Source: Occultella aeris
GTDB lineage: Bacteria > Actinomycetota > Actinomycetes > Actinomycetales > Beutenbergiaceae
DNA: 64,000 nt
Direction: 5' to 3'
Assembly (NCBI RefSeq): GCF_902703175.1
Contig: NZ_CACRYJ010000011.1
Location: forward strand, 1-64,000
Shown here: piece after piece, positions 8,193 through 14,489 of the stretch
Layout: each line of letters starts with the position of its first letter
Position numbering within the stretch: position 1 is the first letter of the stretch
Notes under the pieces: model-generated
Databases searched by the model: none
The model's input: only the letters and a program-made list of their open reading frames with translations
What the model was told of the DNA's origin: nothing
Position numbers and translations under genes: made by a program

Positions 8193-8875
8193 TGGCCCGC
8201 ATCGGTGTGATCACGTTCCCTGGCAGCCTCGACGACCGGGACGCCGCCCGCGCGGTGCGCCTCGTCGGCGCCGAGCCGGTGCGGCTGTGGCACGCGGACG
8301 ACTCCCTCGCCGAGGTCGACGCGGTGATCCTGCCCGGCGGCTTCTCCTACGGCGACTACCTGCGCGCCGGGGCGATCTCCCGGTTCGCTCCGATCATGGG
8401 CGCCCTCGTGGACGCCGCCAACGGCGGACTGCCGGTCCTCGGGATCTGCAACGGCTTCCAGATCCTGTGCGAGACGCACCTGCTCGCCGGCGCCATGATC
8501 AAGAACGAGCGCCTCACCTTCGTCTGCAAGGACCAGACGCTGCGGGTGGAGAACAACACCACCGCCTGGTCGAACGAGTACGCGGCCGGTGAGGAGATCG
8601 TCGTCCCGCTGAAGAACCAGGACGGGCAGTTCATCGCCGACGAGGCCACGCTCGACGAGCTCGAGGGCGAGGGCCGTGTCGTGTTCCGCTACGTCGGCAA
8701 CCCGAACGGCTCCCGCCGGGACATCGCCGGCATCACCAACGCCCGCGGCAACGTGGTGGGCCTGATGCCGCACCCCGAGCACGCCGTCGAGGCCGGATTC
8801 GGCCCCGAGGGCTCCGGCACGGACGGTCTGCGCTTCTTCACCTCCGCGCTCGGGTCGCTGCTCGCTCGCAACTGA
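8192..8875 (+). CDS. purQ: Phosphoribosylformylglycinamidine synthase subunit PurQ (glutaminase)
   Basis: 227-residue class I glutamine amidotransferase subunit that releases ammonia from glutamine for FGAM synthesis. The nucleophile is C86 in '[10 protein letters not shown]'. The rest of the triad lies in 'MPHPEHAVE' (H194, E196). The oxyanion region '[16 protein letters not shown]' is intact. Start ATG 8192 overlaps the purS stop by one base. Length and motifs are ordinary for the family. No purL follows; the next sequence is an acetyltransferase remnant. Confidence 0.97.
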   Translation: MARIGVITFPGSLDDRDAARAVRLVGAEPVRLWHADDSLAEVDAVILPGGFSYGDYLRAGAISRFAPIMGALVDAANGGLPVLGICNGFQILCETHLLAGAMIKNERLTFVCKDQTLRVENNTTAWSNEYAAGEEIVVPLKNQDGQFIADEATLDELEGEGRVVFRYVGNPNGSRRDIAGITNARGNVVGLMPHPEHAVEAGFGPEGSGTDGLRFFTSALGSLLARN

Positions 8876-8885
8876 CCCCCTCACC

Positions 8886-9146
8886 CGCAGCCCATCTCAC
8901 CTCGTCGCGAAGATCGCGGACGGCCGCCCGGTGGGCACTGCCGTCATCCATTGGGACGGCTACCACGACGGTGACGTCGCCGACCGGCTCGGCCCGATCC
9001 CGGAGATCGCCACGCTGCACGTGGCCGAGCGCACCCGCTCCCGGGGAGTCGGCACTGGGACCGATCACACGGCTACCGAGACCGATCGGGCCATGGTCAA
9101 GATCCTGGGCGCGCAGCGGCTCCCGATCCCTCGCCGGGAAGGATGA
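8886..9146 (+). pseudogene. GNAT acetyltransferase remnant
   Basis: The reading frame from about 8886 encodes 'HLVAKIADGRPVGTAVIHW', then 'VADRLGPIPEIATLHV' and 'RTRSRGVGTG'. This is the middle of a GNAT domain, ending in the acetyl-CoA loop. There is no start codon or N-terminal part: only about 10 bases separate it from the purQ stop. Beyond 'GVGTG' the frame loses similarity and runs antisense into the end of the DUF6510 gene. It looks like a gene truncated at both ends. A short expressed peptide from GTG 8931 cannot be excluded. Confidence 0.55.
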
Positions 9147-9408
9147 GCAGGCGCGTGCCGGTCATGTCCAGGCGCAGCCGGCCCCCGGCGGTGGAGTAGC
9201 GCAGCACGACGTGGTCGCAGCCCCGGCAGCGGATCACCAGGCCGGGGCCGTGCGCGTACACGTCGTACCGCGCCAAGTCCGTGGTGGCCGCGCAGCCGTC
9301 GCACTGGACGGTGGCCATCGTGAGATCCACGGCGAACAACTCGGCGAGCGGTCCGGCGGCGGCATTGATGTCCAGCCTTCTGTCCGGCGGGTTCGGTGGC
9401 GTGCTCAT
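9097..9408 (-). CDS. DUF6510 family zinc-ribbon-like protein
   Basis: 103-residue protein with 'LDINAAAGPLAELFAVDLT' at its start and two CxxC pairs ('VQCDGCAAT', 'IRCRGCDHV') that can bind one zinc ion. This is the DUF6510 pattern, of unknown function. Its ATG at 9408 overlaps the stop of the upstream flavin reductase (ATGA), so it is translationally coupled as the third gene of the molybdopterin oxidoreductase operon. The recurring linkage in actinobacteria suggests it assists that redox pair, perhaps as an assembly or electron-transfer accessory; this is inference. The last ~50 bases overlap the GNAT remnant on the opposite strand. Confidence 0.83.
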   Translation of the reverse strand: MSTPPNPPDRRLDINAAAGPLAELFAVDLTMATVQCDGCAATTDLARYDVYAHGPGLVIRCRGCDHVVLRYSTAGGRLRLDMTGTRLLILPGEGSGAAARPGS

Positions 9409-10148
9409 CAGGGTCCTCCCGTGGCTCCGAAGCGTTCCGTCTTGATCCGAGACTGGTCGTGACCGAGGCTGAGCAGTCCGGCTGCGACGGTCTCGACGAA
9501 GGACGTCGGCCCGCACACGAACACCAGCGGCGATCGTTCGGGCGCGAGCGTGTGCTCGGCGAGCATCGTCACGTCCACCCGGCGGCGCAGGCCCTCCCAA
9601 CCGGGCGGTACGGCTCGGGTCAGGGTCAGCGTCGTCGAGATTCCGGGGCCGGCGAGCTCGCCGGTGCCGATCAGATCCGCCTCGGACCTGGCCGAGTACA
9701 ACAACCGCACCTGGATCTCGCTACGGGTCGCACGATGCTGGCCGAGCATCGACAGGAACGGAACCACGCCGGAGCCCCCGGCGATGAGCTGGACCGGACC
9801 GGCCGCCGTCGCCGGCCACACGAAGTAGCCACCGATCGGCCCGCGCAGCTCGAGCAGGTCGCCGCTGCGCAACTCCTCGGTCATGTAACCCGACACCTCG
9901 CCGTCCTCGAGTCGCTCGACGACCAGGTCCAGGTGCGGCGCCTGCGGCGGCGAGGCGATCGAGTAGCTGCGCTGCGCCGTGTAACCGTCCGGCGCGGTCA
10001 GCCGCACGTCCACGTGTTGGCCGGCGTCATGCCCCGCCCAGTCGTGGACGGCGAGGCGGAGGCGGCTCGCTGTCGGCGTCTCGGCCGTGACCCTCAGCAC
10101 GTCGGCCACCTGCCAGTTCAGTCGCCGGCGTAGCGCTGTTGGCGCCAT
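9408..10148 (-). CDS. FAD/NAD(P)H-dependent ferredoxin-type reductase
   Basis: 246-residue flavoprotein of the ferredoxin-NADP+ reductase superfamily. The FAD part shows 'AGQHVDVRLT' and 'QRSYSIASPP' (the RxYS FAD motif). The nucleotide part shows 'LIAGGSGVVPFLSML' and ends with 'VFVCGPTSFVETVA'. There is no 2Fe-2S domain, so it probably passes electrons from NAD(P)H to a partner protein. The start at 10148 lies inside the end of the upstream molybdopterin oxidoreductase gene (31-base overlap), and its stop overlaps the DUF6510 start. This tight packing argues that the three products work together, with the reductase as electron donor or acceptor. Confidence 0.9.
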   Translation of the reverse strand: MAPTALRRRLNWQVADVLRVTAETPTASRLRLAVHDWAGHDAGQHVDVRLTAPDGYTAQRSYSIASPPQAPHLDLVVERLEDGEVSGYMTEELRSGDLLELRGPIGGYFVWPATAAGPVQLIAGGSGVVPFLSMLGQHRATRSEIQVRLLYSARSEADLIGTGELAGPGISTTLTLTRAVPPGWEGLRRRVDVTMLAEHTLAPERSPLVFVCGPTSFVETVAAGLLSLGHDQSRIKTERFGATGGP

Positions 10149-10762
10149 GGGTCCCCGTAACGGTGGTAGCCGAACCTCTCCCAGAACCCGAGCTCCTCGA
10201 CCTCGCCGAGGACAAGTCCGCGCACCCACTTGGCGGACTTCCAGAAGTACAGATGCGGCACGAGTAGCCTGGCCGGGCCGCCGTGCTCGGGCCGCAACGG
10301 CGCGCCGTCATAGGTGTCGACGATCCAGGCGCGCCCGCCGGTGAGATCGGCCAGCGGCAGATTGGTCGTGTACCCGCCATCACTGAACGCGAGGGCGTAC
10401 TCCGCCTCGGACTCGACGTCAGCCAGCAGCGTGTCCACGGAGACGCCCTCCCACCGGGTGTCGAACTTGGACCAGCTCGTCACGCAGTGGATGTCCACCT
10501 GGACCGGCTCGCGGGGCAACGCCCTGAACTCCGCCCAGGAGTAGTGCCGCACCCGATCCACAAGGCCCTGAACGGTGAAGTCCCAGCTGGACAGGTGGGT
10601 GTTGGGTGTCGGGCCGGCGGACAGCACCGGGAACCCGGTGCCGACGTCGTACTGCCCCGGTGGGAGCCGGGCCGAAGGTGGCCGGCGTGCCCGACCTGTG
10701 AAACCACGCGAGACGAATCGCGGCGTGGTGCCGTTGTTCGGATCGATATCGTTCGCGCCCAT
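10118..10762 (-). CDS. Sulfite-oxidase-family molybdopterin oxidoreductase
   Basis: 214-residue protein of the sulfite oxidase/YedY (MsrP) molybdopterin fold. The expected molybdenum ligand is C93 in 'DIHCVTSWSK'. Other conserved parts are 'SWDFTVQGLV', 'YALAFSDGGYTTNLPL', 'HGGPARLLVPHLYFWKSAKWV' region and 'GYHRYGDPW'. It lacks a twin-Arg signal peptide and the dimerisation domain of true sulfite oxidases, so it is likely a small cytoplasmic member. The substrate is unknown. It is first in the three-gene operon with the reductase and DUF6510. A weak -10-like CATATT lies upstream of its start. Confidence 0.88.
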   Translation of the reverse strand: MGANDIDPNNGTTPRFVSRGFTGRARRPPSARLPPGQYDVGTGFPVLSAGPTPNTHLSSWDFTVQGLVDRVRHYSWAEFRALPREPVQVDIHCVTSWSKFDTRWEGVSVDTLLADVESEAEYALAFSDGGYTTNLPLADLTGGRAWIVDTYDGAPLRPEHGGPARLLVPHLYFWKSAKWVRGLVLGEVEELGFWERFGYHRYGDPWRQQRYAGD

Positions 10763-10837
10763 GGCCACATCCCGTCTCGAATATGCCCAACGTAGACGCC
10801 CGGCCGGGCCGGGCACCAGTGCTGCGCGGCCGCCGGT

Positions 10838-10873
10838 ATGACTCGACCGCTCCGACGATCTAGGGTGCCAGTC
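10838..10873 (+). promoter_or_regulatory. Leaderless promoter of rnhA
   Basis: ATGACT (10838-10843) and TAGGGT (10861-10866) are spaced by 17 bases. The -10 lies 7 bases before ATG 10874, and no Shine-Dalgarno is present. Transcription should start at or next to the start codon. Confidence 0.6.
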
Positions 10874-11335
10874 ATGGCTGAACCCGAACTCCCTGCGGTG
10901 TCGATGTGGACGGACGGTGCCTGCAAGGGCAACCCGGGCGTGGGCGGTTGGGGTGCCTGGATGCGCTTCGGCGAACACGAGCGCGAATTGTTCGGTGGCG
11001 AGGAGCTCACGACGAACAACAGGATGGAACTCACCGCAGTCATCGAGGGTCTGCGTGCGTTGAACCAGCCGTGCGAGGTGACGCTGCACGTGGACTCCTC
11101 CTACGTGATGAACGGGATGAAGACCTGGTTGGCCGGCTGGAAGCGCAATGGCTGGCGCACGGCGGACAAGAAGCCCGTCAAGAACGTGGAGTTGTGGAAA
11201 TCCCTCGACGAGCAGGTGGCCCGGCACACGGTGCACTGGGTCTGGGTCAAGGGCCACTCCGGCGATCCGGGCAACGAGCGCGCGGACGAGCTCGCCAACC
11301 GCGGCGTGGACGCGGTGCGTACCGCGGCCGGATGA
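10874..11335 (+). CDS. rnhA: Ribonuclease HI
   Basis: 153-residue RNase HI, which cuts the RNA strand of RNA-DNA hybrids and helps remove primers and R-loops. All four metal-binding acids are present: D14 ('[11 protein letters not shown]'), E52 ('NNRMELTAV'), D74 ('HVDSSYVM') and D138 ('NERADELAN'), plus the loop H128 ('VKGHSGDPG'). The handle region '[17 protein letters not shown]' is of the E. coli type, so substrate binding should be normal. The start is set by a leaderless promoter ending 7 bases upstream. The gene stands alone, divergent from the molybdopterin operon. Confidence 0.96.
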   Translation: MAEPELPAVSMWTDGACKGNPGVGGWGAWMRFGEHERELFGGEELTTNNRMELTAVIEGLRALNQPCEVTLHVDSSYVMNGMKTWLAGWKRNGWRTADKKPVKNVELWKSLDEQVARHTVHWVWVKGHSGDPGNERADELANRGVDAVRTAAG

Positions 11336-11358
11336 ATTGTTCGGCCGACCGAATTCAT
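11332..11358 (+). terminator. Imperfect stem-loop at the rnhA stop
   Basis: ATGAAT and TCGG, separated by a 3-base bulge, pair with CCGA and ATTCAT. The hairpin starts within the rnhA stop codon and is followed by an AT-rich tail. Plausible terminator, moderate strength. Confidence 0.4.
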
Positions 11359-11360
11359 AA

Positions 11361-11490
11361 TTGTTCGCAGAGGCGAACATTCTCACCATTCGAGAATTCG
11401 GTGATGCGAATGTTCCGCGGGATTTGATTCTGCGTCGAACGCGCGCGTACCGTCATAGATCGCGGGGCATTCCCCGCGATCGATGAGGGG
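11361..11490 (+). promoter_or_regulatory. Hairpin-rich leader upstream of the GDT1-type exporter
   Basis: The 163-base gap before GTG 11499 contains several inverted repeats. TGTTCGC-agag-GCGAACA lies at 11362-11379. CATTCG...CGAATG lies at 11387-11412. GATCGCGGGG-catt-CCCCGCGATC at 11458-11481 is a perfect 10-bp stem with a 4-base loop. The last hairpin abuts the Shine-Dalgarno GAGGGG at 11485-11490, so it could control translation or act as an attenuator or operator. I could not fit the yybP-ykoY manganese riboswitch consensus. Confidence 0.5.
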
Positions 11491-11498
11491 TCTGCTCC

Positions 11499-12287
11499 GT
11501 GCTGTCTGCGCTCGTGCTGAGTTTCGCCGTGATCTTCGTCGCCGAACTGGGGGACAAGTCCCAGCTGATGGCAATGACGTTCGCGCTGCGCTACCGCTGG
11601 TGGGTGGTCCTCGGCGGGATCACGGCCGCAACGGCCCTGGTGCACGTCGCCTCCGTCGGTCTCGGCCACGTCCTCGGCAACGCCATCCCGACCGGCCTGA
11701 TCGCGGTCATCGGTGGGTTGGCGTTCATCCTCTTCGGGTTCTGGACATTGCGCGGTGACAGCCTCAGCGACGACGAGGAGGCCAAAGCCGCCCGCGTGAA
11801 GAAGTCGGCCTTCGTCGCCGTCGCCTCCGCGTTCTTCCTGGCCGAGATCGGCGACAAGACGATGCTCGCCACCGTCGCACTCGCCACCGACCACGACTGG
11901 GCCGGGGTCTGGATCGGCTCCACCCTTGGCATGGTCGCCGCTGACGCATTGGCCATCGTCGTGGGCGCCGTACTCGGCAAGCACCTGCCCGAGCACGTCA
12001 TCCAGCTCGGTGCCGCCGTGCTGTTCTTCGCATTCGGTGGCTGGCTGCTCCTCGACGCGATCGTGCCGGACACGCCGGCGGGCCCGATGGGCGCGGTGCT
12101 GGTGGTCCTCGGTGCCGCTGCGGTCTGGATCGGCCAGCGGAACCGGCCGCGCGGCATCGGCCCGGCCGAGGGTACGGCCCAGGACGTCGGCCCCGGTGCC
12201 GAGCCGGCCGCCGTCGACCAGTCCGCCGCGATCGAGCCGGCGGTCCTGGCCGACGTCACCGACGGCGCGCTGAGCACAGGTCGCTGA
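11499..12287 (+). CDS. TMEM165/GDT1 family cation (Mn2+) transporter
   Basis: 262-residue membrane protein of the UPF0016/GDT1 family. These have six to seven helices and two copies of the signature E-x-G-D-K-(S/T), seen here as 'VAELGDKSQLMA' and 'LAEIGDKTMLAT'. The family exports Mn2+ or exchanges Ca2+/Mn2+ for protons across the membrane; bacterial members protect against manganese excess. The two halves are joined by a charged loop ('SLSDDEEAKAARVKKS'). The hydrophilic, acidic C-terminal ~50 residues exceed the usual length. GTG 11499 is supported by GAGGGG at 11485-11490. The hairpin-rich leader suggests post-transcriptional or repressor control. Confidence 0.88.
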   Translation: MLSALVLSFAVIFVAELGDKSQLMAMTFALRYRWWVVLGGITAATALVHVASVGLGHVLGNAIPTGLIAVIGGLAFILFGFWTLRGDSLSDDEEAKAARVKKSAFVAVASAFFLAEIGDKTMLATVALATDHDWAGVWIGSTLGMVAADALAIVVGAVLGKHLPEHVIQLGAAVLFFAFGGWLLLDAIVPDTPAGPMGAVLVVLGAAAVWIGQRNRPRGIGPAEGTAQDVGPGAEPAAVDQSAAIEPAVLADVTDGALSTGR

Positions 12288-12298
12288 CCGGAGGCCGT

Positions 12299-12320
12299 CG
12301 CCCTGGCGGCCGCCAGGGCG
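12299..12320 (+). terminator. Perfect palindromic hairpin after the GDT1 gene
   Basis: A 22-base perfect palindrome (CGCCCTGGC-ggcc-GCCAGGGCG) starts 12 bases after the exporter stop. It forms a strong GC stem without a U-tract and probably ends that transcript before the next gene at 12415. Confidence 0.6.
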
Positions 12321-12414
12321 GTGCTTCACGAAAGCAGCCTCCCGGCGTGGAAGACTGACCGCGCGGGGCAGACCCCCGCCGCATCATCCTCAGCGGGCCC
12401 AGCACAGGAGCAGC

Positions 12415-13692
12415 ATGTCCACCCAGTCAGGATCGGGCGTTCTCGAGGTCAACTCGCGGCCCTCACTGCAGACCACGGCGCTCGTGCTCGGGGGACTCAC
12501 GATTGCGGCGGTCGGCCTGCACTTCGCGTCCAGCATCGTCGCGCCCACGTTCTTCGCGCTCACGCTCATCGTGTCCGCCCGGCCCCTGCAGATGTGGCTG
12601 ACCAGGCACCGGGTCCACCCGATGGTCGCGGCGATCCTGGTGTTGCTGTTCCTGTACGTGATCCTCGTCGCGCTGGTGATCATGCTGGCCCTCTCGGTCG
12701 CCCGCCTGGTCGCCGAGCTGCCGGCGTACTCGTATCGGTTCCAAGCGATCTACGCCGACCTCATCGAGTGGCTGAGCCAGTTCGGCGTCGACGAGCAGAC
12801 CCTCGAAGGGGTGCTCGGCGACTTCGACCTGAACCGGATCGTCGGGCTGCTCGGCACCGTGCTGGAGGGGATGTCGTCCGCAGGCGGTCAGGCGGCACTG
12901 CTGTTGGTCGTCATGTTCTTCCTGGCCATCGACTCGACCAACGTCGGGCGCAGGTTCGAGCTGTCCGTCGCCCAACGTCCCAACCTCACCGCCGCCCTGG
13001 TCGACTTCGTCACCGGCGTTCGCAAGTACTGGATCGTCGCGACCGTGTTCGGCCTCATCGTGGCCGTGCTCGACGTGATCGCACTGTCGATCATCGGGGT
13101 GCCGATGGTCCTCGTGTGGGGCGTGCTCGCCTTCGTGACCAACTACATCCCGAACGTGGGGTTCGTCCTCGGCCTGATCCCGCCGGCACTGATCGCCCTG
13201 GTCGACGGCGGGGTGAGCCAGATGATCTGGGTGATCGTCGTCTACTCGGTGCTCAACTTCACCGTGCAGACGATCATCCAGCCGAAGGTCACCGGCGATG
13301 CGGTCGGGCTGAGCCCGGTGGTCAGCTTCCTCAGCCTGACGTTCTGGACCCTGGTGGTCGGCCCGCTCGGCGCCATCCTCGCGGTCCCGCTGACCCTGTT
13401 CGCCAAGGCCGTTCTCGTGGATGCCCACCCCGCGTCCCGGTGGATCAGCGCGTACCTGGTCACCGACGCCGAGGCGCGAAAACAGCTCGCTCGGTTCCGA
13501 GATGCCAGGACCGGCGCCGATCCGGAGCCCGACCCGGCCGACCCGGACGAGGTCGACGACGCAGCCGGGCCGGAACCGGCCGGGCCCGAGGCCACCGTGA
13601 ACGCGACCAGCGGGTCCATCGCGGACGGCCCCGAGGAGTCAGGTGTCGGTCGCGATGACGATCCCGGCGAGGAACGGCGCCCGCAGGCGTGA
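12415..13692 (+). CDS. AI-2E family transporter (PerM-like membrane protein)
   Basis: 425-residue integral membrane protein of the AI-2E/PerM (UPF0118) family. These have about eight helices with a large soluble region between helices 3 and 4. The pattern is present: 'AILVLLFLYVILVALVIML', an amphipathic stretch around residues 100-150, 'DFVTGVRKYWIVAT', 'FVTNYIPNVGFVLGLIPP' and 'QPKVTGDAVGLSPVV'. Members export small molecules or act as Na+/H+ antiporters, so the substrate is not assigned. Residues ~355-425 form an acidic, Pro/Glu-rich cytoplasmic tail. The start is preceded by AGGAGC. It is alone on its strand and converges with the methyltransferase gene 26 bases downstream. Confidence 0.88.
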   Translation: MSTQSGSGVLEVNSRPSLQTTALVLGGLTIAAVGLHFASSIVAPTFFALTLIVSARPLQMWLTRHRVHPMVAAILVLLFLYVILVALVIMLALSVARLVAELPAYSYRFQAIYADLIEWLSQFGVDEQTLEGVLGDFDLNRIVGLLGTVLEGMSSAGGQAALLLVVMFFLAIDSTNVGRRFELSVAQRPNLTAALVDFVTGVRKYWIVATVFGLIVAVLDVIALSIIGVPMVLVWGVLAFVTNYIPNVGFVLGLIPPALIALVDGGVSQMIWVIVVYSVLNFTVQTIIQPKVTGDAVGLSPVVSFLSLTFWTLVVGPLGAILAVPLTLFAKAVLVDAHPASRWISAYLVTDAEARKQLARFRDARTGADPEPDPADPDEVDDAAGPEPAGPEATVNATSGSIADGPEESGVGRDDDPGEERRPQA

Positions 13693-13718
13693 TGCCCGGC
13701 GCGGACCTGCCGGCTGAG

Positions 13719-14414
13719 TCAGGCGGTCCGGCGCGCGCGCAGCACCACGTCGTCCACATGGCCGACGCCCGCCCCGCTCGTGGGCACCACCCGTGGACGG
13801 GTTTCCAGCGTCTCCACCTGCCAGCCCTCGTCCAGCGTCGCCGCGAACTCCTCCGGGCGCAGGAACTCACCGGGGTCCGGCCCTCGCCACTGCCGTGAGG
13901 GGGTGGTGCCGCCGTCCGCACCGATACCGGCGGGCGCGCCGTGGTTGTGGTTGTGGTTGTGACCATGCCCGTGCCCTGCGGCGGGCTGGTCCGCTGGTGC
14001 GCCCAGGTCGTGCGCGACCATGAGGAACAACCCGCCCGGGGCGACGGCGTCGGTCAGGCCGCGCACCGCCGTCAGGCCCTGGCTGCGCAGCAGCGGGAAG
14101 TACATGAGGGAGACCAGGTCGTACCCGCCCGGCTCGGGCACTTCGGCGGTCAGGTCGACGTGGACCCACTCGATCCGATCCCCGTGCTCAGCGGTCACGG
14201 ACGCGGCCGCGCGCTCGAGTGCGACGGGGGAGATGTCCGTCGCCGTGACGCGCCATCCGCGGGCCGCGAGCCAGAGCGCATCCCCGCCCTCGCCGGAGCC
14301 CACATCCAGCACCCGTCCCGGTTCGAGGTCGGCGGCCTCGACCGCCAGGGCGCCGTTGACCGCGCCGCTCCAGTTCCGCTCGGCGTAGATCTCGTCCCAA
14401 ACCGCCTGGTCCAT
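13719..14414 (-). CDS. Class I SAM-dependent methyltransferase with His-rich loop
   Basis: 231-residue methyltransferase of the Rossmann type (TehB/UbiE-like). Motif I is 'VLDVGSGEGGDALWLAARG', motif II 'VTATDISPVALERA', and 'VHVDLTAEVPEPGGYDLV' follows. Between the last strands it carries an unusual 'GHGHGHNHNHNHG' insert that could bind nickel, zinc or copper. The acceptor substrate is unknown; TehB-like detoxification of metalloids is one possibility. The start at 14414 ('MDQAVWDEIY') has GAGGAG five bases upstream and is preferred over the start 24 bases earlier. Convergent with the AI-2E family gene. Confidence 0.86.
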   Translation of the reverse strand: MDQAVWDEIYAERNWSGAVNGALAVEAADLEPGRVLDVGSGEGGDALWLAARGWRVTATDISPVALERAAASVTAEHGDRIEWVHVDLTAEVPEPGGYDLVSLMYFPLLRSQGLTAVRGLTDAVAPGGLFLMVAHDLGAPADQPAAGHGHGHNHNHNHGAPAGIGADGGTTPSRQWRGPDPGEFLRPEEFAATLDEGWQVETLETRPRVVPTSGAGVGHVDDVVLRARRTA

Positions 14415-14489
14415 CCGGGCTCCTCTCGTCAGTGCCAAGCCTGAGGTCCGGTGTGTCAGTTCGACAACTCCCGTTGCCGGACTGGCAAA

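Noticed and set aside
9097-9600. Longer start for the DUF6510 gene (upstream to 9600)
   Set aside because: The extra N-terminal residues are Arg/Gly/Pro-rich shadow of the flavin reductase gene. ATG 9408 overlaps its stop and begins at the conserved family start.
11336-11498. yybP-ykoY manganese riboswitch before the GDT1-type gene
   Set aside because: The gene family makes it plausible and hairpins are present, but the conserved loop sequences of that riboswitch could not be found by eye. Kept only as a structured leader.
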